From: Trematomus loennbergii
Lineage: Eukaryota; Chordata; Actinopteri; Perciformes; Nototheniidae
DNA length: 64,000 nt
Reading direction: 5' to 3'
Assembly: GCA_012861695.1 (NCBI GenBank)
Contig: JAAOOA010000027.1
Coordinates: 124,001 to 188,000 of the forward strand
The notes beneath the pieces are model-generated. The model was given only the letters and a program-made list of their open reading frames with translations, made no database searches and had not been told where the DNA came from. Below are positions 38,151 to 49,999 of this stretch, in pieces. The stretch's first letter is position 1; each line of letters opens with the position of its first letter. The position numbers and the translations under genes were made by a program.

Positions 38151-39654
38151 TGAACCCCGAGAGCAGGAGAGACTGAAAAGAGTCAAGGCAAGCGTATACA
38201 AGTCAACAGCATTTAATTACACAAAAGATGCGGTGGTTTACAAAAGAAATGTGCTCGTTGGTGATTTCTCCCTGCCAGCTGTTTTGGCCCGCGTCCACGC
38301 TGGGTCAGCTGGGGGCAAAGAGAGAGAGTTCCTTCTTGGGTCTCCCGGGTAAGACCTGTAGTCTTCTCCTATTGGCCGGCGTCGACGGGGGCGTGTCCAA
38401 TGCAAATCCTGTCGGTTTCTGCTGCTAAATTACATCACTCTGATGTCTGTGGTCATCTAAACATTCCCTAATAAACCTCATTCCAGCGTCAATAAATGAG
38501 TGTTAAACTCAGGGTGTTTAGTGTACAACATCACGTTATTTCACCTTCAATTCACGGTTTGAAAACGTAGCATTTCGCCACAAGCTAATGCTAACCGGAA
38601 ATGACGAAATTCACCACGGAAAACCGGAAGTCACATGTGAAATCTTCGGTTTTCAGAATAAAACAGATTTAAATGAAATAGTGTATTTCATTCAAATTAC
38701 GCCACATCAACATTGATTTTAATATCTAACACTGGCTTCGCTGGTTCTTATATGATTGAAAGTGCAGGCTCCGGAGACGTGGATGTCAGGGATGTGACCT
38801 TCCAGTTGTTAATTTAAGTTTAGATTGACTGTATTTAGTTTTCTTCTGCGCTGGTTCTTCTGACGTGTTTGCAAGTGTATATATTTTTTCTATCTAGGTT
38901 AACGGCTGACACACACAGAACAACGTAACAAATAAAGTAAACAACGTAACGAATAACAAATCTAAGCTTTTTTATTGGTTGTAATTTACATGGATACATT
39001 TGAATGGTGTGACAATGTCCTATTTGATTGGGTTAAAATGTACATCAGTCGCATTGACCCGAAGACACATTTTGAGTTGTATACCAGGGTTGCCAACTCT
39101 CACGCATCTGGCGTGTGACACACGCTTTCACTCTCAATCTCACGCTCTCACGCTGCCCAAACTATTCTCACGCCAAAAACAAGAATACCGAAGACTGGAA
39201 ACGGTTTTGAAAACTTTTGTCACGTAGTGATCGTCTTCTCAATAGAACATCTTTGATAATGTCTTCTGGCCAATCAGAATCACGATAACGGCGTGGTGTT
39301 GTTGCAGGAAGTCCCGACGGAGAATACTTTTGCGGTAGAACATCTCTATACATCGATACAACATTACGTGTTGATAGAAATCAACACGTAATGAAATAAG
39401 ACCCCACGGTTTGATGATTGATAGGTGTGTGGGCTGTCTTTCATTTTGACACACAGAACAATGGGGGCTATCCACCCTTATCCACAATGTAAAGTAATTC
39501 ACACAGCCTCTTCCCTCTTCTCTCTGTGAGGAGCAGCAGGTTCAGCTTTCAGAACAAAGTCACACAAAACTAAAATGGCATTCATTTTTTTCCCTGCAGG
39601 GGTTGGGTTTTCAGCATGTCAACTCTTTCACCTGTTGCAGGATTGGCTCCAGGT

Positions 39655-39943
39655 CGACCTTTTTATTTACTACAAGACAAATGTGCCTTTTTATTTCATA
39701 CAGTTCAATTTGGATTGAGACAGGGAAATAATCTAAACCTCACGCGTGGCGTTTCACTGTCGGGGGGAGCGTGTATGTAATTACATTGCAAATACTGATT
39801 TGAGCCCCACCACTGTATGGGTTAGCCCTACCATAGATTACCCAACAAAAATACTGCGCAGATCTAAGATCCAGTAGAAATGATAAAAAAGTAAAAGTCT
39901 GCTGCTTATTGTTCTACTAGGCCAAAATAGAGTGTGTTAATTA
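39655..39943. repeat. Right arm of a long inverted repeat
   Basis: Inverted partner of 36068-36355. It lies inside the hAT element at 39085-40498. Confidence 0.85.
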
Positions 39944-40002
39944 TAATTTGGCAGTTTGGAGTAAGTCTGTAGATTTGTGTGTGTGTGTGTGTTTCATGTA
40001 TA

Positions 40003-40258
40003 GGCCTCTCACGATAATTAATTTTGTTGGATACATTTTCCCGGAAATTATTGCGATAAACGATAATATTGTCGGCACCGTTGTATGACCATTTTAGACC
40101 ACTGACATAATGATAATATATAATAATAATTCAAGTACATCCTTTCAAACTGCTAGTCACATCCTCATGTAAATGGCAATTTATCGAGGTCAGAAAAATT
40201 ATCGAGTTCATTTTTATTTATCGTACGATAAGTCAATTAATTGCTTATCGCGACAGGC
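40003..40258. mobile_element. Small MITE with CGATAA-rich termini
   Basis: The ends are GGCCTCTCACGATAA and TTATCGCGACAGGC (roughly inverted), with TTATCG/CGATAA motifs throughout. The target duplication is unclear. Confidence 0.55.
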
Positions 40259-41189
40259 ACACAATAAAACAGTGGAAACAAACATGTTTGACTTTCATTA
40301 GTGAATGAAACTTTGTGCCCTTTATAGTCTGTGTCCATTATTGTGTATTTGTATATATTGTATATATATCCTATATATATGCTAAGGTCCCGCTGCTGAC
40401 AGATAGCAGTCATTTAGTGTGCATATGTGTAATTAAACCGAATTAAACCCATGATATCAAAATCTCACTCCAGCCAGGTACCCAAAGTTGGCAACCCTAT
40501 GTATACACTGTTGGAAAGAGGAGATTCATAGCTTTCTAATGATATCAGGATTGTTGTTGTACTCCAAATATTAAGCAAAATATGTCAGATTATATAATGA
40601 CTGTTACAGAGTCATCATTTTGAGAAAAAGGCCTTTAAAGTTTCCTCTTCTCTGGATCGATCTGATTGATTATTAGCGGAGCAAATGATCAAAATAGTAC
40701 GAAGGGAAGATAGGGGAAGCCCGTGAGTGTATATACGTGTGTGTTTGTGTATTTTTGCGTTTGTGTGTATTGTGTTTGTTTCCCGGGGAAAACACTCACG
40801 AGAAACACCGGCTGTTATGCCTGCAGTGACGTAAAGTTACTCCGTTGCTTGTAATTATGCCGTTACAAGCTTCAAAGTTGTATTTATCATCTGAATTTGC
40901 CGAAACAAGTTTAATATTCTGAAAGCCAGACTTTGTTTATTTGAAATCAGATAAAAACAAACTGTAACGGACCCTGCCGTGTTATCTATGATTACTATAC
41001 GCCTTACATTCATAATTTCAGCAGAGGGAGGGGAAGCGGCGCTGTGGAACAGCAGAGTGGCGAGTGAGAGCTTTACAAGCTTAAAAAATGCCTGTAGCTA
41101 ATGAGATTGAATATAACAATCAAACATAACAAAATATACACAGCTATATCAGATCGCGTTTTAGATGCGACTTTAGAGTAGAGGGGAAT

Positions 41190-41306
41190 TATTGAAACGG
41201 GATTTGTACAGTGTTCCACGGCATCCGCCGCTGCGAAAATGTGGGGCAGGGCTGAAAAGTGGGGGGGCCAATGGCCCCCTGGCCCCCCCGCTTCCGGCGC
41301 CCTTGA
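41190..41306. mobile_element. Fragment of a transposon end abutting the lectin 3' UTR
   Basis: The G/C-run sequence GGGGGGGCCAATGGCCCCC and 'ccttccggcgccc'-type end resemble a hAT terminus also glimpsed near 36890. It replaces the 3' flank of the minus-strand lectin, whose usual AATAAA is not seen. Confidence 0.45.
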
Positions 41307-41324
41307 CACGTAACATCTCAGCTG

Positions 41325-41804
41325 CTAAGGACAAGTTGTGCGAGATGCACAAACTGAGGGAAAAGTATCTGAACAAGGCCCATCATTCCACTTCCCCCAC
41401 CAGTTGTTGAGTACACAGTCTTCACCTCGTCCGCTGTTGTTTGGTTGTCTTCTATACCAAAAGAAATACTTGGCTGCACACCCATCAGACCACATCCATC
41501 TTCCTTCTTTGGCGATGTCATGGAGTCCGATCCATGTATATCCCTCAGCAGGGTCAGAGCTTTTGATCAGGAATTTGACAAAATCCTCTTCCTCTCTACT
41601 GTGGATAGACACCAGGTTGCCTCCCTGGGACACACAGTAGAGCTCTGCATCAGCCCAGGTCGTCTCTGTGTTGAAGTACTTGTAGCAGGCCGTTGAAGGA
41701 GAACCAGAAGGAGGGACAGGTGTCTTGCTGTAGCTCCGTTGGAGGTCATCTGAAGAAGAAACAGCACCCAGAGCCAGGCCCAACAGGAAGAGGAAAACCA
41801 GCAT
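41325..41804 (-). CDS. Secreted C-type lectin, single exon, minus strand
   Basis: Intact 159-residue frame. The signal peptide is MLVFLFLLGLALGAVSS. The lectin domain has WADAELYC, YTWIGL, WMWSDG, QPN, GEDC, KWND and PSVCAS in order, with the four core cysteines kept. QPN replaces EPN at the Ca2+/sugar site; WND is present. In the N-terminal part (about residues 27-38) the expected Cys-x3-Trp stretch is replaced by PVPPSGSPS. The +1 frame of the same DNA encodes CPSFWFSFNG, so two compensating indels near 41687-41735 shifted the frame for about a dozen codons and removed the first Cys, leaving ACYKYF unpaired. The gene is isolated from the other lectins, opposite in strand, and has a different promoter. 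Confidence 0.88.
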   Translation of the reverse strand: MLVFLFLLGLALGAVSSSDDLQRSYSKTPVPPSGSPSTACYKYFNTETTWADAELYCVSQGGNLVSIHSREEEDFVKFLIKSSDPAEGYTWIGLHDIAKEGRWMWSDGCAAKYFFWYRRQPNNSGRGEDCVLNNWWGKWNDGPCSDTFPSVCASRTTCP

Positions 41805-41834
41805 GATGATGATGATGATGATGATGATGATGTC
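41804..41834 (-). repeat. (ATC)n expansion at the lectin start codon
   Basis: About nine ATC triplets run directly into the initiator ATG. Lectin C has only ATCATC there, and lectin A has ATCGTC. The repeat gives alternative Met-Thr-Ser(n) frames that are artefacts. Confidence 0.85.
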
Positions 41835-41910
41835 ACCGTCTCTGTCTGTTAAAGTTGCACTGAACCGTTGAGAGGATGGAGATTGTGAAGCTTCAAGTGA
41901 CAGGCTGCTT

Positions 41911-41960
41911 CTTTATATATGTGTGGTAATGTGACGTCATTCTCACGTGACGTGATCACA
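41911..41960 (-). promoter_or_regulatory. TATA box with CRE and E-box upstream of the minus-strand lectin
   Basis: On the minus strand ATATATAAAG (41911-41920) lies about 110 bases before the start. Upstream are TGACGTCA (41932-41939, a perfect CRE) and CACGTG (41944-41949), then TGATCA. None of these is in the plus-strand lectin promoters. Confidence 0.6.
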
Positions 41961-42252
41961 TGACCGGTGACGGTAAAATGTAAGTTATAAAAGTTGCCGG
42001 CAGTTTCAGAAAACCTTTGTCTTGGCTGCACGCTCACCGATATCTCTGACGGTTCAGTGCAACTTCAAACGGGAAATTGAGTGAGAGTGAAATTACGATT
42101 GTGAGTCTTTTCAGTACATCTTCGTGGACATTGTTGGGTGCATTTGGTTTGTTTGAGTGTAGTACGACCGGGGCACGGTCTCCCCAAACGGCTTTGCTGT
42201 TTGGGCCCCCCCCCCCCCCCCGGTGCTGTGATCTGGTGCGGCGCAAGTGTTG

Positions 42253-43510
42253 ATGGCAACTGCGTCTGGAGTGGACAGTGCAGAGGTGCCGAACATGGAA
42301 GGCGGAAGAGCAGGTGAGAAGACGGACGAAAGGAAGGACAAAGAAGAAGAGCAAGAACAAGGCAAGAAAACGGGAGAGGAAGGAAAAGAGGGGCAGGAGG
42401 AGAGAGTGAGGTACAGTGTGGATTTAACTGTGGAAGTGGTTGTGGAAGGTGTATTGACTATGATGGACCTGCTGAAAGGAATTCAGAAACAGTGTGGGAC
42501 AGTGGATGGGTGCAGGGTGACAGGACAACAATACGAAGTAACTATGAGGACCATCCTGGGGAAAACGAAACTAATGGAGGGGCTGAGAGTAAATGGGGCT
42601 GCGGTACATGCTAAAAACATTATGAGCACTGATGCGACCGTCTCTTTCCTGCATCTGCCTGTTTATTTGCCTGATAGAATATATTAAATAGGCTTGAGAG
42701 TGGGGAGTTAAGCCCATCTCGGTCATTAAAAAAAGAGTGTGGCCAGACTCGGACATTGCAGACGGCACCAGGTTCCTCAGAGTAAGGTTCAATAATAAGG
42801 TCCGCTCCCTACCGTACTCCACAAGTTCGACACGGTGAAAGGGGCGGAGTACTTCCGGGTCCTGCACAATGGCCAGGTTCCAGTGTGCAGGTTATGCATA
42901 AAGCCGGGTCACATCTACAGGGAATGCCCAGACTTTAAGTGCTTCAGGTGCAATGAGCAAGGACATTATGCCAAGGAGTGCAGGTATGGAGCTGAGCGAG
43001 CGGAGAGAGAGAGGAGAGAGAGAGAGAAAGAAGAGGGGAAGGCGAGGAGGAAAACGAGGAGGAAGACGAGGAGGAAGACGAGGAGGAGGAGGAAGAGGAG
43101 GAGGAAGACGTGGGGGAAGGCGACGAGGCGGAGGGAGCAAAGAAAAGACCCCATGAGGAGATCAGCAGTGAGGATGAAGGTCCAGTGGTGGAGGACATCT
43201 CGGGGGCTTCGGGATGGAAGAGGAAGCACCTGACGTGGAAAGAAAGAAAAGTGCCAGGCGCGGCGGCGGAGGCGCCGAGGGAAGCAGCAGAAGCGCCGAT
43301 GTGAGCAGCAACGAGGGAAAGGAGCAACAGGGTCCGGTGGTGGAGGACATCTCGGAGGCTTCAGGGATGGAAGAGGAAGTGCCTGATGGAGAGGAGGGTA
43401 CAATGGGCCCAATGGTTTCGGGGGCTCCAATGGTGGGAGGTCGAGAGGTCGCAGCCCGAGGAGAGGCAGGAATGAGGAAAGGAGGGCCACATCGGAGAGT
43501 GCCAGGCTGA
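42253..43510 (+). pseudogene. LINE ORF1 with two CCHC zinc knuckles
   Basis: The frame opens at 42253 and breaks at 42687; the protein continues in another frame from about 42715. CRLCIKPGHIYRECP and CFRCNEQGHYAKEC are tandem CCHC knuckles (42886-42985) that would bind RNA. After them comes a long Arg/Lys/Glu-rich stretch made of GAGGA repeats (43000-43160), then an acidic tail. The GAGGA tract gives misleading poly-Ser and poly-Pro frames on the opposite strand. Confidence 0.75.
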
Positions 43511-43598
43511 TGGCTAAGCGAAAAGGGACAAAGAGAGAGAGTCAGAGAGAAGGAGGGAGCTTGAAGGGAGGGGGGGCCGGGAAAGGCATAAGCTGAAG

Positions 43599-46500
43599 AT
43601 GACACAAATAGCTGGCATATTAATAGCATCCCTTCTCATGGCTACTATCTCATCATTTAATGGCAATGGTCTAAAAAATAAGTGCAGAAGACGCCGGGCG
43701 CTAAGTCTGTGTGAGGCCAGCATCATATGTCTGCAGGAAACACATTGGGATGGGGAGAGTGTGGATGAGGTGAAAAAGGAGTGGAGAGGTGAAGTGTTTG
43801 CAAATAATGGGGGTGAGCGCTAGAGGGGTGGCGATACTTATCAATTCGGGGGATGTGAAGAATGCAAGGAAGGTTGAGGATGATGGTGAAGGGAGGATGA
43901 TTGGGGTACAGTATGAATACATGGGGGACACGTTTAAGTTGATCAATGTGTATGCACCTAATACAAAGAGGGAGAGAAGGTTTTTTTTGAGGGGTTGAAT
44001 GGTAAATGTGGGGGGAACTGTTTGATTGTGGGAGACTTTAATGTGTGGTGTGGGTTGGATGCGCCTGCGGGTGCTCGTTTTAGGAATGACTCCTCTAGGG
44101 TGGCGCTCCAAAAGATTATGGATGAGAATGGGTTGATAGATGTGTGGAGAGAAAGGAATATGGATGTTAGGGAATCTTCTTGGAGACGAGTGGTGAAGGA
44201 GAAACTTCTGCAGAGCAGGATTGATTTAGCTCTGTGCTCGGAAGCTGTGAATGAAAAGATTGGGAAGATTGAATATAGGACCACAGCGTTGAGTGATCAC
44301 ATGGTTCTTAGTCTCAGGATGGGGCTGAAGTGAATGGGAGAGGCGGGGGGTGTGGTGCTTGAATGCAAACTACTGATGATGAGGTGTATAAAAAAAGGGT
44401 GAGAGAATGTATAAGGAAGGGGGTGATACAAGGGACAATAATATATTAGATTGGTGGGGGGAGTTTAAAGAGGAGATCAAGAGAATAAGCATAAAACACA
44501 GTAAGGGGAAAAATATGCTTGATAGAAGAAGGGAGGAAAGGGTGAGGGGAGAGTTGGCCAAAGAGGCAGCGAAGATAGACGAGATAGGGAGAGATTTAGG
44601 GAGATACACTAGGATCAAAGATGAGCTAGAGGGATAGAGAGGGACACATGTAGGGGGGTGATTGTTAGAAGCAGGGCACAAAATGCAATGGAAGGGGAAA
44701 GGTGTACTGGGTATTTTCTGAGTTTGGAAAAAATGAAGCAGGAAAACAAATATTTAAAACAGGTTGAGGGAAAGGATGGTAGGAAAATAACAGATTTAGT
44801 AGGGATAGCAGAAAGAGTGGAGGAGTTTTACAGGGAATTATTCAAGACAGAAGAGGCGGATAGAGAGAGTGTAGAGACGGCGATAGACACTATGGATAAA
44901 GCTTTAGATGATAATGATAGAGAGATGTGTGAGGGAGGGATTGGTACAGGAGAAATTGATTTAGCAATAGTAGGGTTGGGTAGAAATAAGAGTCCGGGGT
45001 TAGATGGGTTAACGGCAGAATTCTACATCACTTTTAAGGAACTGTTGGTGCCGGTTGCACAGGGTGTTCAAACGCATTGAGGAGGAGGATGACTTGCCGA
45101 CCAGCATGGCAACCGGGGTTATAAGTATAATTTACAAAAAGGGTGATAGGGACAGGTTAGAAAATTACAGGCCGTTAAGTATGCTTAATAATGATTACAA
45201 AATATTGGCGAGGGTGTTAGGAAATAGAATAAAGAGGGTAATTGGAACGGTTGTGGGTGGGACTCAGGCGTATAGTGTACCGGGGAGGGTTATAAGTGAC
45301 ACGACAAGCAGCATCAGAGATACTATTAGACATATGAAGGAGGGGAAGGGTGGCATAGTAATGAGCCTTGATTTAAATAAAGCGTTTGATCGTGTCAATC
45401 ATGAGTATTTATATAGAGTGTTGGGGAAAGCAGGGTTTGGGGTGAAGTTGGTGGGTTGGATAAAAAGATTATATAGTCGGGCGGTGAGTTGTGTGAAAAT
45501 AAATGGGATCGTCACAAACGTGTTTAGGTTGGGGAGGTCGGTCAGGCAGGGATGTCCTCTCTCCTCAATGCTGTACGCCTTGTCGGCAGAACCTTTAGCA
45601 GCCATGCTAACTAAGAACCAAAACATCAGAGGGGTGGAGATACCGGGGGCACAGATTAGTCTCCTGTACCAGTATGCGGATGACACCACGGTTACGGTTA
45701 GGGATGGGGATAGTGTGAGAGAAGTGTTAGAGGTAGTGCAGCAGTATGGTAGAGCATCAGGGGCAAAGATCAATATAGACAAATCAGAGGTCATGTATAT
45801 AGGTGAGGGTGAGGTAGATAGGACAGGAATAGGGCTCAAAGAAAGGAAAGATTATTTTAAGGTGCTGGGTGTTAATTTGGGTATAAAAGAAATGGAGGGG
45901 AGGGATGAGCAATATGAGGGAATCATCAACAGGATGAAGAAAACGTTAAAGTTTTGGAAGATGAGGCATTTAAAGTTAAGGGGGAAGGTAGTAGTGATAA
46001 ATGGGCTCATAATGAGCAGAATAATCCATGTTCTGAATGTAATGGAAATGCCTGAAAGGGTTCACAAAGAAATAGATATGGCAATAAAAGAGTTTTTGTG
46101 GGAAGGGAAGGGTGTCAAAATTGCTAGGGAGGTGATGGAGAATGAGTATAGGGATGGAGGGATGAAGCTAATTAATCTGGAAAGGAAAAAGAAGGCGCTG
46201 AGGGTCAAAATGATATTAAAATATGTTGGTGATAAGGAAGATAAAAAAGATTATGCGTGGAAAGTATTTTTAAAAGAAGCAATTAATAAGTGTGGAGGCT
46301 GTGGTGACAGCGCCTTATTTATGGCTTTGAGAAAAGAAATGCTTAATGGCGTTTCTGGGTACCACAGGGAGGCTTATTAGCATGGGGTGAGTTTCTAAAA
46401 GGGGTGAAGCATAAGTGTGTGAATGTTGAGCAAGTGTGGAATCAGCCCATCTTTCTAAACCATATGATCACGGTGAAGAAGTGTCCTGTATTCAATCTCC

Positions 46501-47428
46501 AAATGTGGAGGGCGGGTTTTAGAAACATAAGGGATTTGGTTTATGAGTATGTGCCGGGGTTCATGGGGGCACGGGTGATAGTGGATGAGGTGAGGGGTGG
46601 GGGGGAATTATGCAGTTGAGAGCGGCGGAAGAAATCATGGAGAGGGTGAAAAAAGGTATGCCTGTGGGTTGGGTGAGAATGGTTGAATGTGAGGCTACAA
46701 GAAGTGGAGAGAGCGTGGCAGAAATGTATGTGGGGGAGGGGGATACTTGTGTTAAAATGGAGAAAGTAAACACTAGGGTGATTTACAAAATGCTGAGGGG
46801 TGGTAAAATAAGAAGACCTGCTTCTGAGCGGGTGTGGGAAAATGTTTTTGAAAAGTTTGATGGGCGGAAGGTGTGGGGAAATTTAAGGGTGAAATGGAAC
46901 AGCATTGAATGTGAGCACTTTGATTTTCTTTTCGTCACAACAGGGTGTACAACAATCTGATCATAAGCAGGTTTGATGTCACGGTGAAGAAAGAGTGTGA
47001 TGTGTGTAAGGTAATGGTCGAAACGTGTATGCATGAGTTTTTTGAATGTGGAGAGCTGAAAGTGTATTTTGAACGGTTGAAGGGGCTAATTGATAAGTGT
47101 TGGGGGGATAGAATATTAAAAACGATGGTATGGAAGGAGTTGTGGTGTTTGGGATGAGTGGGGGAGTGAAAGGACCCAATGTGAATTTCTGCAACTATGT
47201 GCTGAGCCATGCCCGGTATGCTGTAAACTTAGGAGAGACTTAGCCCATTTTGGGAACAGAAAGGTGGACGTATGGGATCTGTTCAAAAGGATTTTAAGCA
47301 AGGACGTTCAGATAGCATACGTGTACCTGGAAAAGGATGCTTTTCTGGAGAACTTTGTGGATGGGTGCACTCTGGTGGAGGTTGGTGACAATGACAGACT
47401 GGTGTTTAAATATGATAGTGTTGGCTAA
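43599..47428 (+). pseudogene. LINE ORF2: APE endonuclease and reverse transcriptase, frameshifted
   Basis: The endonuclease is spread over three frames from 43640: FNGNGLKNK, CLQETHWD, VAILIN, LINVYAPN, VGDFNVWC and, near 44293, ALSDHMVLSL, which correspond to the catalytic N, E, D and SDH motifs. A linker follows to 45080 (NKSPGLDGLTAEFY). The RT core is open over 441 codons (45055-46380) with FDRVNHEYL, RQGCPLSSMLYAL and QYADDTTV. The C-terminal region is broken at about 46400, 46610 and 46945 and ends at about 47428. The D of the first RT motif (SLDLNKAFD) and the YADD box are intact, so decay is mostly by indels. Confidence 0.85.
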
Positions 47429-48004
47429 CATGTATGGTGTGAAACGTAAAGTATGGTTTGTATATAAATGATTGCCTGTTTGCTGTGTTTTGTTTCTCGT
47501 TTTCTGTATTTTCAGTTCCTATGATTGAACAACCCAAGTAAGATCTATTTGTTTTTGGCAATCTTTTTTTTGGCTAATTGCATTCAGTTAATTTCTTTTA
47601 TTTTGTCATGTTTTGCATGATTATTATTTTTGATTGTTTTAAATGCAGGGCCACATTGAAACCACTTGTACATTTTGTAAATATTAAATTGTGAATTTTC
47701 TAATAAAAAAACAAAAAAAAACGTTATCTCCTCAAGGTAGGACTCGCGGTTTTAAGGTGGTTTTATGGTCTTTTAAATGAACCTATGGAAGTGTCTTAGT
47801 TCAGTTTGGATTTTTTAGGGCGAGGGCAAGATACGTTTTCCCATCATGGAAGGAAACTCTTCTGACATTCAAAGCACGAGACCTGGTCTGTTGCAAGCAA
47901 TGTGGTGTTTTACTAAATGTTTTAATCGTTTTTAAGCAACTTGTACACGTGTTTTGCAGAGTGTAGAAGTGCTCATAACCAGCCAACCAACCCGGGAAAC
48001 TGGC

Positions 48005-48895
48005 AAAGGTAATGCTCTTTTCAAAAGCTAAAAAGACACCAGAGCCTGTTTTAGATATTGTAACTACGCAAGGAATAAAACTTGAAGTGGTTGCCTGTTA
48101 CAAATACCTTGGTATCTGGCTTGATGACTGTCTCACTTTAAACGTCATGTCAATAACCTGCTTAAAAAACTGAGGGTTATGCTAGGTTTCTTCTACAGGA
48201 ACAAGTCCTGTTTCTCGCTCGAGGCCAGGAAAAGGCTAGTCACTGTGACCTTTTTACCTGTGCTGGACTATGGTGATTTGATTTATATGAATGCACCTGC
48301 CAATTGCCTGATCAAGTTAGATGCTGCGTATCACAGTGCACTGACATTTGTGACAAACTGTAAAGCATTAACCCATCACTGTACCCTGTATGCAAGGGCT
48401 GATTTGCCTTCGCTAACTGTACGGAGGCTCAGTCACTGGTACATTTTTATATACAAAGCCATGTTAGGGAAACTTCCATCCTACATCTGCTCCCTGATCT
48501 CACGGCGAATTGTAAGTGGCTACTACCTGAGATCGCATGCTGTGGTTTTATTAAATGTGCCAACTGCTACTGTCTTAGGGAAGATAGCATTTAAATGCGC
48601 AGCTCCACTGTCCTGGAATAGTCTGCGATTGAAATGGAAACTGAGCAATCTGGTGCCACTAAATGTTTTTAAAGCTCGGTTGGATGCTACTCAATCTGAA
48701 GCTGTTGGTACCTGTTCATGTGGATAGTTATGTCAATTGTAATCCCTGTAATGATGCTGTATGATGTCCTTTTTGTTGTTCTGTTTATGTTTTTAATGTT
48801 TCATGTGGAACCTACTTGAGCAGGTCTCCCTTGAAAAAGAGATCAGTGATCTCAATGGGATACACCTGGATAAATAAAGGTTTGAAATGAAATGG
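48005..48895 (+). mobile_element. L2/CR1-like LINE 3' end
   Basis: Encodes the C-terminal part of a non-LTR ORF2: YKYLGIWLDDCL near 48100, then from 48179 LGFFYRNKSCFS, FLPVLDYGDLIYMNA, LPSLTVRRLSHWYIFIYKA and GKIAFKCAAPLSWNSLRLKW to a stop at 48727. The 3' UTR ends 'tctcccttgaaaaagagatc...ggataaataaagg', a known fish L2-type tail. It is 5'-truncated with one frameshift near 48150. Confidence 0.78.
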
Positions 48896-49600
48896 ACGTT
48901 TGTTAACTTTATTTTATTATAGCTTTTATTATTACATATAACGTCTGTTTTTGTGTTTAATCCATAGAGCTGACGTTTCCCCTCCTGGATTAGCCAGGAG
49001 GATCTATTACTCTGTGAAAGTAAGCCTGGTTTTAACCCTCTTTTAATGTTATATTGAATTGGTGTTTGAGCTGGCAACTATTATGTTGCGTTTGTTTTTT
49101 TAAAAGATAACTGTTCTCTAGTGCTTTTTTTGTTGAATTTTCTGTCAATTGTTTTCTTTTGTGCAGTTTGTGTAGGGACTGCACCGTGTGACACTTTAAA
49201 AGGGTGAGTAAACTAACTCTCACTGTAATCATTTTGTAGAAGTTGTGCTTTGAGTAGTGCGTGCTTTTGTTCAATTTTGTCCCTCACAGTTAGCAGGCAT
49301 TGTGACCTAGTGGACCAGACCTGCCCATCTGAGGAGGGGAAACCCACAATGTAATAATGTAAAGTATGTTCACCCTTTTACCCATTGACAGCTGCTGAAC
49401 ATTGACATGTTAACATGTATATTTGTGAAATAAAGCTGCATTCTATTTGGTCATGAATGCCTCTGTTATTGTCCTTGTGAAGGGAAGCCCCACAATCTGC
49501 AAAACAACTTTAGATTTAGATTGAGGTCCACAGGTTCCTACATCCCCTCAACAGGAGTTGGTGTTGTCCGCTATTTAAAGGTGACCCCAGCCACAGTTAC
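48896..49600. other. Unassigned non-coding stretch
   Basis: AT-rich; no gene or clear repeat terminus was recognised. Confidence 0.4.
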
Positions 49601-49605
49601 CACAT

Positions 49606-49665
49606 ATGCATCAGAGAGGGTGTTTTCACTGTTGGCCTAATATATGATTGGTCAACTGAACTTGG
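49606..49665 (-). promoter_or_regulatory. Orphan lectin promoter fragment
   Basis: The minus strand matches the promoter of lectin D at about 62365-62420 (AGTTCAGTTGACCAAT, GGCCAACAGTGAAAACACCC, then a GATGCATA motif). No lectin coding sequence follows toward lower coordinates, so the gene body has been lost. Confidence 0.65.
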
Positions 49666-49999
49666 CAACACTAAACACAACCACACCTTAACATAAGCAA
49701 AAACAGACTACCTGCTCACCTGGAGATGTCGCACTAAACCTTCTATACATTTTTGACAAGGAGTAAATGATATTAAATCAAATGTTGGCAGTGCTAAACA
49801 TTGCCAGACCAAAACAAATGTTCTTTACAATCTCCAGAAGATGTTGGTCGGGAGGGATAATGGTCTGTTTTTAAAACGCTTTCTAGCAAGTGAAGACCAA
49901 GCTGCCCATCACACTAAAGCTTTGTAAACATTTCATTGAGCCACCACATTACCACAAATAATTCCCAGCTTGTGCAAAATGAAGATGAACATTAGGCAG

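Larger units (their letters stand above)
39085..40498. mobile_element. hAT element with 8-bp TSD (7 of 8 identical)
   Basis: The ends are CAGGGTTGCC and GGCAACCCT. The flanking octamers are TTGTATAC (39077-39084) and ATGTATAC (40499-40506). It carries the right arm of the long inverted repeat and a small nested MITE. No transposase was found. Confidence 0.8.
42050..47722 (+). mobile_element. L1/Tx1-like LINE, nearly full length, inactive
   Basis: About 5.6 kb: a 5' leader, ORF1 with zinc knuckles, ORF2 with endonuclease and reverse transcriptase, a 3' UTR and an AATAAA-like A-rich tail at 47700-47722. The two-ORF layout, the CCHC ORF1 and the YADDTT form of the RT core point to the Tx1 group. 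Frameshifts interrupt both ORFs. No target duplication could be identified. The 5' boundary is approximate. Confidence 0.85.

Noticed and set aside
42892..43629. Ser-rich and Pro-rich minus-strand frames
   Set aside because: They are the complement of the GAGGA-rich LINE ORF1 tract.
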